A stretch of 64,000 nucleotides of DNA from Lenzites betulinus. Lineage: Eukaryota > Basidiomycota > Agaricomycetes > Polyporales > Polyporaceae. Under the pieces are notes generated by a model that saw only the letters and a list, made by a program, of their open reading frames with translations, was not told the DNA's origin and searched no databases. A program made the translations under genes and the position numbers. This document shows, in pieces, positions 31,595 through 42,192 of this stretch; positions within the stretch are counted from its first letter, which is position 1, and each line of letters opens with the position of its first letter. The stretch covers positions 310,001-374,000 of the forward strand of contig JABYQU010000005.1 of the NCBI GenBank assembly GCA_022264855.1. Direction: 5' to 3'.

Positions 31595-33223
31595 CTATGT
31601 CCACTCGTTGTTGTCGGTCCAATCCCCCTGAGGTGCTCCCCATTCTATATGGGCTGCAAGTGTATGTTCGTCTTTGTCCCAGTCCATGCTTTGCTCCTCC
31701 CAGATCCCATCCGTTGTTTCTTCGACATCTTCGACGACGTGTAAATCTGCTGGGATATCGTCCTTGACAACGTCTTCGTCGAATGGATCCCAAAGGTCCA
31801 CAATTTCGTCGACGTCGGGAGGAGAGTCAACCGAGGATTCAGCAGGGATGAGATGATGGAGGTTAGGGCTGAGCTCCACCGTCCATTGGAGGGAGAGGTC
31901 GGCAGATGGTTTCCCCAATGTGAGTCCACTGTGTCCTTCAATGGCATGGACAAGCCATTCCAGGTAGCCCCCGCAAGCAATGGCGACGTCGTTGCCGAAC
32001 CACAACTCGTGGAGAGACATGGACGTCTCCCGGAAGTGGACCATTTTGTCTACCACGAGGTCGGCAACTTCGTGGAAGGGCTTTGGGCGATGTGCGGCTT
32101 CGTGGGCAGTATACTGGTGGGTGGCGCGCAGTATGTGTCCTCCTTTCGCACCCGTTTCCTGAACGCTGCCTAGGCTGGCGACTCGTGCCGCTCTCCTTTC
32201 TGCCCACCCGGCGTCCTCTCGGCGTTTGAAAGCAGCAACCTGGCTTGCCCATCCCAAAGCATCATCTCTTCCCCACTCGTCGATCTCCTGTGCTTTGCCG
32301 ACACCGCCGATGTCAACGTCGTAGCCCCAGTCTTCGGCCACGACGTCACACCAGTCCTGAAACTCTTTCGCCGTCCACTCGAATTTGTGGTCGTGGTGTC
32401 TGAATATACGCGAGGTCCGCCGAGTGGGGTCCGGCCACCCTGTACGGGCCTCACGGGGAGCGTCGGGCGCGGTGAAACGTGCGTTGAACGTGTAGGAGGG
32501 CGTGGTGACGAGGACGACGCGTGGGTGGTAAGCCCCAAACACCACGGGCGCGAATGCCTGCAGTACGTCTTCCGGCAGGTGCTCGATGCTGCGGTAGGTG
32601 CGTCAGCGGCGAACATAACAAACAACGCGACCACGCAGCAAAAGGCTCACGCACACTTCCATGCCGACTATGCACTCTATGTCGACGAACTCCGGGTTGA
32701 CGTGCGCGAGGCTGCCCTCCCAGATTTCGACCTCCAGTGGCTCCCAGCGCAGTGGCTCGTGCCACAGCCCGCTTGTCTGACCCGGTGGCAGTGGCCGCGT
32801 GCTCTCAGCCGCGAATTCGACTTCCTTGCGGTCAATGTCCAACCCTGCGACCTTGACGGGGTGCAGGACGTCGCGGTGCACCTCCGCGCGCCCATCGTTC
32901 GCGTCCGAGTGGGGGTCCGGCGCGTGTCCATTGGGCGGGAGGACGCTCGCAGGGGGTGGCGCGAGCCACGGCGCGGCGTTGCAGAGGCAGGAGAGCAGTT
33001 CGCCCTCGCCGCACCCGATGTCGAGCACCTAAATTGTGGGTCGATCGTGGTGGGATCCAGCGAATCCATCAGCTGTGCACACGTTGTGGCTTCGAACCCA
33101 TCCAGATCGCACCTCGGTGATGCCCTCACGGCGCATTACGTCGAGCACCCATCCACGACGCTGCAGATAGAGCTCTGGTCGGAACGTCACAGGCAGTTCC
33201 TGTGCGCAGTCTGACTGGCACAT
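31595..33223 (-). CDS. HEN1: HEN1 small-RNA 2'-O-methyltransferase
   Basis: Three exons read leftwards: 33223-33113, 33028-32655, 32588-31595 (492 aa). HEN1 methylates the 3'-terminal ribose of small RNAs and protects them from tailing and decay. Visible: TFRPELYLQRRGWVLDVMRR, then VLDIGCGEGELLSC (SAM motif I), AGLDIDRKEVEFA, VDIECIVGMEVIEHLPED (the Glu-x-x-Glu-His metal ligands, joined across intron 2) and VVLVTTPSYTFN. FRHHDHKFEWTAKEFQDW carries the other metal-binding His. The last 200 residues are acidic and not conserved. There is no N-terminal dsRNA-binding part, so it is the short type seen in animals and bacteria. Its presence implies an active small-RNA pathway (inference). Confidence 0.9.
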
Positions 33224-33552
33224 AGTCGTTGGTGTTGAAGATAGTTGAGAGGGGCGTGGGAGACCGCTTTTGGCCAGAAGTGCGCAGAACGTGGTCCATC
33301 CGCTCTTAGGTACACAATTACCCTAAGCTGCTTGGACCGACGTCAACCTGCCTGTATCCCACGCTTGCCCGATTCGTGGCAGTTTAGTATCATACAGACT
33401 TAATGTCAACCATTTCGGTGATGGTGATACGGGATTGCATTGAGAGTATCGTGAAATCATCAGAGCTAACGACACAGTAGGAGTACAAAAACAGCATCGT
33501 AGGATAGATTTTGACGTCATGACGCGATACATCATCCAGGGTGAACTGGCGC

Positions 33553-34765
33553 TTAGTCGAAGAGACCAAAGCCCTGTCAAGGTTTTTGGTGAGGATAACG
33601 TGACGATGGGTATCCGGCGATAACATACCATGTCGTCGTCGGACTCCTCCTTCTCCTCCTCGGGAGCAGCGGCCTCGGCGGCAGGCGCAGACTCGGAAGC
33701 AGTGGGGGCGGCAGCGACGGCAAATGCCTCCGGGTTTGCAAGGAACTCCTTTGCCTGTGAAGAGCTTGATGAGTAAAGGTGAAACAGAATATTCCGACTG
33801 TAGCCTCAGACAATAAGCGGTTGTAGACAGCATTCGTCCGTAAGACGCTCAGCATTTTCAGTGTGTTTTGTGTACACTTCATAGGCAATATAATTGTTGT
33901 ACGAAGCAACTGTGTACACACCTTCTCGGCACCCTCGAAAGTGTACTCAGTAGCAAGAGCAACCGCGAGTAGGTTCTTGTACGAGTTGACAAGGGAGTGC
34001 ACGACCGAGACAAGGGTGGGGTAGTTAAGGGCAAGGGAGATGGCCGCGATCGTCTTGATGCCAGACGAGAAGCGGTCAAGGAGCTCGGTGTCGGAGATGT
34101 CAAGAACTTCAGGCGAGAAGATGTTGCCCTGGTCGAAGATCTGCACAACGCTCATACCGTACGTGAACGGCGAGATGTTCAACATGTTGAGCAGGGTTGC
34201 CTCTGAGGGACCGACGCGGGTACCAGCAGTGACGACCTTGACATCAGTCACGATTTCAATGGTACCACGGGCAATCTTGGTGGGGATACCGAGGGCCTGG
34301 AAGAAGGACGTCTTTCCGGGTTCCATACCGGTGTTGCCACCAGGGATAGTAACATCCTTGGGCGCGAGAGCGCCGGCACGAGCGGGCGCAGCGACCTTGT
34401 TCGCGACGATGATGTCACGAATCTCAGGGAGGTCGCTCCCGGTGAAGACGAAACCGATGTTGCCCTTGACGTGGGGGAGGAGACGCTCGAACTGCGGGTA
34501 CTCGGCGAGGATGGTGCGGAGTGCGCGGCGGACCATGGTGTTCTTGCCCATAACAACAACACCCTTGCCACGGAGAGCGACACGGATCTGATGCATCTGG
34601 TTGGAGCCAACGTTGTCGACATTGACGATGAAGATGGAGGCTACACAACGAATAGCGGTCGGCTCGGATTTCGACAAGATAAATTGTGGGGAACTCACGG
34701 TACTTGCCCACAAGCTCCTTGAGCTTCTGGAAGTACAATTCCTTCTGCGCACGCGTAGCACCCAT
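33553..34765 (-). CDS. RPP0: 60S ribosomal stalk protein P0
   Basis: Four exons read leftwards: 34765-34699, 34640-33922, 33754-33629, 33573-33553 (310 aa). P0 anchors the P1/P2 stalk on the large ribosomal subunit and contacts the GTPase centre. It starts [19 protein letters not shown]; then [61 protein letters not shown] and a C-terminal Ala/Glu hinge. The last two exons together encode the ESDDDMGFGLFD end common to all P-proteins; the final exon is just seven codons including the stop. The third intron (33755-33921) is 167 nt, over twice the usual size here, and holds a candidate snoRNA. The next gene, on the plus strand, is divergent. Confidence 0.96.
33800..33890 (-). ncRNA. Candidate C/D-box snoRNA in the third RPP0 intron
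   Basis: On the RPP0 coding strand a GCC/GGC closing stem (33886-33884 with 33805-33803) encloses a C-like box ATGAAGT (33882-33876), a D' box CTGA (33861-33858), a C'-like box ATGCTGA (33855-33849) and a D box CTGA (33809-33806). One nucleotide before the D box lies CCGCTTATTG (33820-33811), the exact complement of CAATAAGCGG near the 5' end of fungal 25S rRNA (recalled, the region of the ITS4 primer). Host gene, order and spacing fit an intronic methylation guide. The C box has two deviations from RTGATGA, so this is a candidate only. Confidence 0.4.
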
Positions 34766-35532
34766 TGTGAAGATGTAGTCCTAAAGAAAGCGGGACGCGT
34801 TCAGTGTGATTGCGCCATGATGCGGATTGTGCTTTGGTACTGACTTGAGTTTTGAGTAGGTAAGTGACAGTGCCTCCCGATTGACCTCTACGACACCGTC
34901 AGAACGTGCACATTAGCTCAGCGCATCGTATAGGCAACGTACCTGTTGTGCCAATGGATTTTTCAAGGCAGCTGTGCGAAAGAGTGTGTTGACGGGTGGG
35001 ACGCCTGACTTTCCGTACCCGAGCCTTCGGCGCTTCCAACGCGAAGGAGTGGCGTACAGTTACACGAATAAGGTTTGCAAGGGCGCGGCTTACGCCGCGG
35101 CGGAGGCGGGATGCCGGCCCGAAGATACCCGCGAGACTGGGACCGAGTCTGGACGTCGACGCGACACGCGCTGGGCGCTTGTTTGTGCTCGCCACCTCGC
35201 GCTCTCGCGAGCCTCTCCGACTCCCAAGTCCAGCTGCTGTGTGCTGTCCTCTCTCTCTTGTCTGCGCTCCCTATATCTGCGGCGGAAGGTTTCCTGGGCT
35301 CGCATTCGGCATAAACCGTGCGGGGGGTCCAAGACCTCAAGTCCTGGCCGTATATTCTATATGCAATGGAATGTCGCGATGGGCCCTGCGGACCGTCCGA
35401 GTCGTCGGCGGCTGTGATAATCTACTGCTCAAGTACAGGTAAGCATCTTGCGGTATGTACCCGCGCACGCTCTTGATGATAATGGAATGAAGGCCATCTA
35501 CGACCTTCGCTTATGTCACTGGGAGCTCCACG
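34766..35532. promoter_or_regulatory. Divergent promoter region, RPP0 and PPR-like gene
   Basis: 767 bp between divergent starts. Several overlapping open frames (for example 34996-35442) are compositional. Immediately upstream of RPP0 (34770-34960) are short AG/GT signals that could belong to a 5'-UTR intron of that gene. Confidence 0.45.
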
Positions 35533-38500
35533 ATGAGCGATTGGGCTGTCGGGGTCGAGCGCCAGTCCCGGTCAATGTTCCTGCGCCGACTTTCGTCCCT
35601 CCCGGGGGATCGTACGGACAAGGATCATGCTGTATCATTCAAATCTGACCCTCTTGGGCAAGACACGATCCTTGCACATCCTTCGGAGCCAGCGATTGGG
35701 GCCACCGGCATCGACACCGACCCAACTCATATGAATGACGCGCTGCTGGCTCCCATAGAAGGTCCGCACCAAGAATCTATGTCACAACTTTGCGCGTTCC
35801 TGGGTTCGAAAACTCTCTCCCCCGAGTCGCGGAGGTACTCCGTCCGACAGATCCGACACCGGTATTTCGTGTGGAAGCGAGAGGGTGTTCTGCATCTACT
35901 TGGTCCACGTTATATGAGCGCTATAATATGTTTACTCGGTTCACTATCTCTCGCCACCCACGAACCATCTCCGAATTCCCCTCATACACACCCTCGGCAA
36001 ACTGACATGCCAGCGTCTAATCGTGCACCTCATTGGAACATGATTATAAGGATATGTCAAGACAAGGAGCGGCTGCACTTACCTCTGCTGACCTCCGATC
36101 GGTACTGGCTTATGCATGCTCACATCGTGCGGTTTCGGGAGTATACGGCGTCCGGTAAGAGTTCTGTCACTCGCTGTATCATACGACGCTTATATATACC
36201 CCAGGCAAGGACGATGCTGGTCGCATGCTTATTATCTCAAGACGCTATTACACTGCCATTCGCCACACGTCAACCCATCCCGAACTGCACTTGCCCTTCC
36301 TCGAAGCGCTTCTTACCGAGCCGACCCCGGATCGTGTCGAAGAGTTTGTCTTGCATACAACGAACATCCTTCGCCGGTTCGGCCATCTTCACAGAACCCT
36401 CCGCAAGACCCTCTTCCAGACAATCGTTGCTCATACCGACGCCAACGCCTCCGCTAAGCAGAAGATACTACACACGCTCTCGGAGCACATAGCGGCCCCT
36501 TATCACACTGCTGCGGCGACTTCCGTCGAATCCCGAAACTCTCTTCCAGATATCTACAGTCTTACGTCTGCTCTGGAATGCTCTCTGTTTGCGGATTCGA
36601 ACTCGGAGACCGCTGTCAGTGCTGCGGACGAGAATCTCATTCGTTGGGCCCGCACAATTTCCCGTCGCATCTTCATCGACGCCCCCAGCGATGTCCGCGT
36701 CGAGGACATACAGTGGAGTTGTCTTGTCCTGCTTTCTCTCGTGCAAACACGTTCCGCCGACTGGAGCGGCACGAGCGTAGAGTTGTCGAACGATCCAATC
36801 AGGCGTGCAGCTCTCATGGAATGGCAAACGGTCTGCATCGTGGCAGCGGTGGAGAACCTCCTGGGTAGCGAACACGGGACCCTGGACGATGTTATCCCGG
36901 AGAACGTTGTTCAAGGATTCTGTGGCGTGCTTCGGAAGCTCTGGGGCGACTGGACCTCTATCCCTCCCGCTAGTTCCTCCTCTCGCCCTCTCTACGCCTC
37001 GCGGCTCATTTGCGCATCGTTCCTCAAACTCGCTGGTCGTCTCGAAGACAAGGTCCTCTTCGATGCTTGTCGGGAATATTGCGAAGCTACCGAGCTGTGG
37101 GCCGTCGACGAGGCCGCCCCGAGTACAACCATGGGTTTGCAAATACTGGCCGCTGAGCAGCTCTACGCGGCGCTCCGGTGCGGAACGTTCTTCGAGCGGG
37201 CTCTCGTCGACCTGGTGGTTTGCACGACTGACATGGGAATCCTTACGCGCGCGGTCGACACCGCCGCGGTTCGATACGCGTCCACCGACCCGGAGCACGC
37301 GCAGGAGTTCCTATCATGGGCGAGGCATCGTGGGATCGCTCCGTCGGGAGACGCCATTGCGCGCGTCGGGAGCGCACTGGCCAGACATGGGATCGCTGGC
37401 TACCTAGACCGGTACATCAACCACCCTATTCTCTCCGGGGAGGAGCGCACGAGGGTAGCAATGGCGTACCTGTGGATGTTTCATGCTCGGGGGCGTGGGT
37501 TCTTGAAGCCTGTGGCTGCCGCAGATCTCGCCACCCGGGCCGCCTCGCTGTCGTCCCAGGTCACCGATCCAGGCCCCCTGTTAAGGTCACTACAGCCCGC
37601 GCTGTTTGTGCTCATCCGAGAGGGCTTGGCCGCTCGATCTCTTGCCATTGTGGAGGACATAGCCACCCACCATCCTTCCGCCATCTCTGCGACAACCTAT
37701 TCCCGGATTCTTTCCGCTCTCCTACGACATAGGCAATACAAGCTGGCGCTGCGCATGCTGGTCCACTGCACGCCGCTATATCCACGCATGGCCTCTTCGT
37801 GGAAGACGATGGTACTCCTTCAAATTTCGCAGAGCGGCGCCCACCGGGTTGCTTCTAAAGCCATCAGCAAGACCAGTCCGGCGCTCCGTACGCTAGTCGT
37901 CGCGTCTTGCCGCGCATACCGGGGAAGCCGGAAGGGCGTGTCTTCTAGCCGCCTGCTCGCCCTATCCACTTCCACCTCCGATCCGACAACGGCTCTGTAC
38001 ATCCTCCATATACTTCTCCGCGCTCGACGCCGCCGCGCAGCCGAGGAACTCTACGTGCGCATCAGCCAGCAGGAGACTGCGGACGTCCGTACGACCGCAG
38101 GCAACATGATTCTAGACCGCGTCGTGGAACGCACCTCGCGCGGCCAGAGATCGCGCGCGCTCGCGCACGCGTTCAAGACGCTCACGGAGAAGCACGGGTT
38201 CGAGCCCAACAGGGTCACCGTCAACATCATGTTCAAGGCGCTGCTTTCGGAGAGAGGTCTGGGGGCGAGCCAGACGCGTGCACTGTTCGACGACGTAATT
38301 CGGATGGGCTACCCAGCTGGTGCGATGCCTCAGGAGGATGCGGACACCGTGTCCCATCCGAAGAAACGTCTGGCGCCGCTGTCTTCGCCGCTGGTCGTGA
38401 GTGACGTCGAAGTCCCGCAGCTGGCGTCTCCGATAACGTACACCCGGCACGTACGCCCGCTGTATAAGATGTTCGTCAAGACGTTCTACGGTTTGGGGGA

Positions 38501-38597
38501 CGTCCAGGCGGCAAGGAAAGTCTTGGTGATCATGAAGGCTCTGGAGGCGCAGCATACGCGGCGGGTGGTAAACGGCCAGGATTGGACCGTGTGGTGA
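35533..38597 (+). CDS. PPR-like helical-repeat protein, probably mitochondrial
   Basis: Exons 35533-36154 and 36205-38597 give 1004 aa. The splice joins REYTASG to KDDAGRMLIISRRYY in frame. The N-terminus (MSDWAVGVERQSRSMFLRRL) is basic and Ser-rich and could be a presequence. The rest is alpha-helical with spaced helix pairs that look like degenerate 35-residue repeats, most clearly GFEPNRVTVNIMFKALLSE, FDDVIRMGYP and YKMFVKTFYGLGDVQAARKV. PPR proteins bind organellar RNA in maturation or translation. No DYW or SMR domain. Family assignment rests on the C-terminal repeats only; a TPR/HAT-like protein is the alternative. Confidence 0.7.
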
Positions 38598-39219
38598 ACA
38601 GGACGTGGTCGTGGGGTGATCGGGTTCGCGGTAGCCCGGGGCATTATTCATGTGTATACTTGCTTTACTCTCTATCCATGTCAGCTGCTGTCATCCCACT
38701 GCGTAGTTCATCACAACAGTTGAGTGAAAACCGCTGTACTCGTGATACTGATTAGGGAACACTCGTACTGCATTACGCTATCCTCTTATATTATGATTTG
38801 TTCGTGGCACTCAAAATTCTACCCGTTCTCGTGGCAGCATCACTGCACAAAGAAATTGGCTTCACGGGCCCCCGTCTGGGGCGCGGGGGCCGGGTTTGGA
38901 GAGCGCCCGTGTCGGGGTCCACATGGAGGCCGAAAGTGATGAGTTGAATACTACGCCTGCCTGATATGGGCAAAGGCACGCCTTGCCTTGGTCAGCGCAA
39001 GTAGTGTGACCGTGATCCGCAGATCTGGCGTCCGAGATCTGGACTCTGTACGAGGGACCCGTCCGCCGTCGGCAGAAACATCACACTACATTTGACTCTC
39101 TCATAAATCCATCGCGTATGAGGCCGCCTTGATTTCCACCCCGCTTCTGCTCTTCCGCTTGTCCCTCCTTGTGCTCGACGCAGTACTTGGTCCTCGAACG
39201 TCGCAGCCCTGTACTAGGC
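38598..39219. promoter_or_regulatory. Intergenic region upstream of the MFS gene
   Basis: About 620 bp between the PPR-like gene and the transporter, in tandem orientation. AT-rich at 38700-38830. No additional gene recognised. Confidence 0.4.
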
Positions 39220-41613
39220 ATGTCAAGCGTAACCGAACATACGGGCCGCCCAGGGTCCTTCATAGGCGAAGAGAAGGGCGCAGAGATGTCCTCCTCCCGG
39301 TCTGCGGGGAAGAGTGCGAGTGTCGCGACGACTGGAACAATGCCCCCACATCCTCCCCGGTCGTTCGCGAAGGATGTTATCCTCATCTGCACCGTGACCC
39401 TTGCCATGATACTCACCGTGAGTTGTTTGACTCGGGTTACTGCGCACGCGTTCAGCCCTGACATGCGCAGAGCGCGAACAACACTGCGGTCGCCATATCG
39501 CTTCCCATAATCGGCAGGGAGCTCAACATCGTGGAGTACAAACTGCAATGGATCATCTCTGCATATTCGCTCAGCTCAGTGCGTGCGCCCAGTCTGCTCT
39601 CGACCCCTGCACCTATCACTTACCGTAAGACAGGGCTGCCTTCTCCTGTTCCTTGGTCGCATCGCAGATCTGTATGGCCGCAAGAACACATTCATATTCG
39701 GATGTGGTTTCATGGGCATCCTGGGGATCGGCTGCGGCTTCGCACAGGGTATGTCTTTCCCACCCCTCGGAGCTTTCCGTCCTCACGTTCAGCCACTTTC
39801 TAGATGAGATCACGCTCGACGTCCTGCGTGGGTTCCAAGGCATCGGTGCTGCAGCATGCATCCCCGCGGCGGTGAGTCTCTCCTGTCTCACCATGAGTAC
39901 TCGGTCCTCGGACGACGGGTCCGGTCGCCGACGTCATGTTCCGTACTTCGGGGACGTTTGGAAGGCTTACACTCCCAAGCTTACCCCGGCCAGCCGTGAC
40001 CCACCCCAGACACCGAGCTATATGATGCATTTCACTGATACTTTGTCATACCATAGCTCGGTATCCTTGCAAATTCCTTCCCGCCATCCCGGATTCGCTC
40101 CATTGCGTTTGCAACATTTGCTGCCGGGGCGCCCGTCGGGGCTGCCATAGGTGCTGCGATTGGTGGTGTCCTCGTTCAGCTGACTGCGTGCGTATACTTC
40201 ATTAAAAGCTCTTGATGGTGCCGCTAATCCCCTTGCAGGAAGACATGGAGATCAACGTTCTGGTTCCTGACCGGACTGAGCGCGGTATGCTGCATAGGCG
40301 GCTTCCTGTCCATCGACGCGGACGTCCCAGATAAGCTCGCCGACCGGTATGGGATTCTGCACGGGTCGCGTTGCCCTCGTATTGACTGTATGGCCTGCAG
40401 ACGCGTCGACTGGCTTGGCGCCTTCCTCGTCACTGCCGGCTTGACACTCATCATCTTCGTCCTCAGCGACGGCAGTGTCGCACCGGACGGGTGGAAGACC
40501 GGCTGTACGTGTATCGCCCCTCTCGGATTTGCTTCGGCATTCTAACACGGATCACGTCTAGACATCATTGCGCTCCTGGTCCTGGGTGTGATCCTCCTGA
40601 CATTATTTGTCTTCTGGGAGCACTTCCTCGAACAGCTGCACGCGCGGCACGACGCCGCGACGGAGCGCTGGTGGACGCCGCCCCCGATCATGAGCGTCAC
40701 GATCTGGACGCGCGCGAGCGGCAAGCTCGCAGTGGTGCTCGTGATCGCGTTCCTGGAGTGGTGCAGCTTCAACTCGTTCGCGTTCTGGATCCAGGTCGGT
40801 CTGCGCGCGAGCTCGTTTGTGACCTAGGGGGATCGCTGACTGGCGGGTGCGCGATAGCTGTATTACCAGGACTACCAAGGTCTGAGCCCGATCCTGACCA
40901 TGGTGCGCCTCCTGCCGATGTGCATCACCGGCGTGCTCTGCAACGTCGTCGTCGCGCTCATTGTGGGCCATGTCCGTATGGTATACCTCATCGGTAAGCT
41001 TCCCCATTCTTCTCCAGCGGCGCGCCCCAATATTGACCGGGAACCGCAGCGACCGGCACGCTCTTCACCGGGGTCGCCAACCTGCTCTTCGCGGTGATCG
41101 ACCCCGCCGCGCCGTACTGGGCATTCGGCTTCCCCGCCGCGATCGTCTCCGTGTTCGGGGCGGACTTCGTGTTCGCGACGGGCACGCTCTTCGTCGCGAA
41201 GGTGTGCCTCCCGCAGGAGCAGTCCGTCGGTGGCGCGCTCTTCCAGACGCTCACGCAGGTCGGGACCGCGTTCGGGATCGCGATCAGCACGATCGTGTTC
41301 AACCGCACGCTCACGAAGGAGTCGCACAAGCTCGGTGTGGACGTGGGGCTGTCGACGGCGGGCGCGCCGCGGCCGGCGCAGCTCGAGGCGTATAAGGGCG
41401 CGATGTGGGCGGGGTGCGCGTTTGGGTTCTTTGGTGCGTTGTTGGTTTTGTGCGGTATGGTGGGAGTGGTGCTGAACGCGTGTGGTTGGTGGTGTAGGTG
41501 CTATCCTGGGCTACGTTTTCCTTCATAGCGTCGGCGTGGTCGGTCACCGCGAGACGAAGGACACCGACGACGAAAAGACCGCAAGCGATGCTGAAGCGGC
41601 GACTCAGGCTTAG
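39220..41613 (+). CDS. MFS transporter, DHA2-like drug:proton antiporter type
   Basis: Eleven exons: 39220-39417, 39471-39578, 39634-39748, 39804-39871, 40057-40187, 40239-40346, 40401-40504, 40562-40794, 40858-40993, 41050-41454, 41498-41613 (573 aa). Plasma-membrane efflux transporters of this group have 12 or 14 helices. Visible: hydrophilic N-terminus, SANNTAVAISLPIIGRELN, WIISAYSLSSGCLLLFLGRI followed by ADLYGRK (motif A), LDVLRGFQGIGAAACIPA (motif B with RGxQG), APVGAAIGAAIGGVL (motif C, antiporter signature), several further helices, and an acidic tail. All eleven exons join in frame. Intron 4 (39872-40056, 185 nt) is the longest. Substrate unknown. Confidence 0.88.
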
Positions 41614-42192
41614 AAGACATCGATTTCTCTCCCTGGCTTTCCTGGATTCATTCATACCCAAAATCACGTCGCCCTGACACACTTGCCTGGGGTTTTCCGC
41701 TACCTGCCCCGTCGTTCATGATCATTCCACGCTTTCATGCTTACGCGCATATCGTACTCACATCCATGCCTACACCATCGGCCTCGCATCATCTACATCC
41801 GGACACCCCTGCTTGCGCCGGTACATCACACTCATAGACTAATCGTGCTCGTGCTAGTAAACACACCACTATGATAGGATTTGCCTCATATCTCCTGTAT
41901 CAAATCAATGCAATTCTGGTCCATCTTCAAGATAATGTCAGTGGAGCCCCACCGATGAATCTGGAGACATCAAATGCTGTGTCAAGATTAGGGTATGATG
42001 TAGAGCTAGAGTATGTTCTCGAGAGCATGTCTCAGAGCGTTGTACATATCTCAGAGCCATTATAACTGGCTAGTGTTCTGATACACGGTAGAGTACAGAG
42101 TAAATAGACGTAACTTACCGACTTCCAAAAACGTAGTTCCTTACAAGTAACGCAGCGACCCGAAAAGCAACTCTTCCTTACGTCCTCAGGCC
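41614..42192. other. Convergent intergenic region
   Basis: 580 bp between two 3' ends. A 64-codon frame at 41871-42065 has no family features and lies in AT-rich sequence, so I leave it out. Confidence 0.45.

Noticed and set aside
34040..34591. 183-codon plus-strand frame
   Set aside because: Antisense to the highly conserved RPP0 exon.
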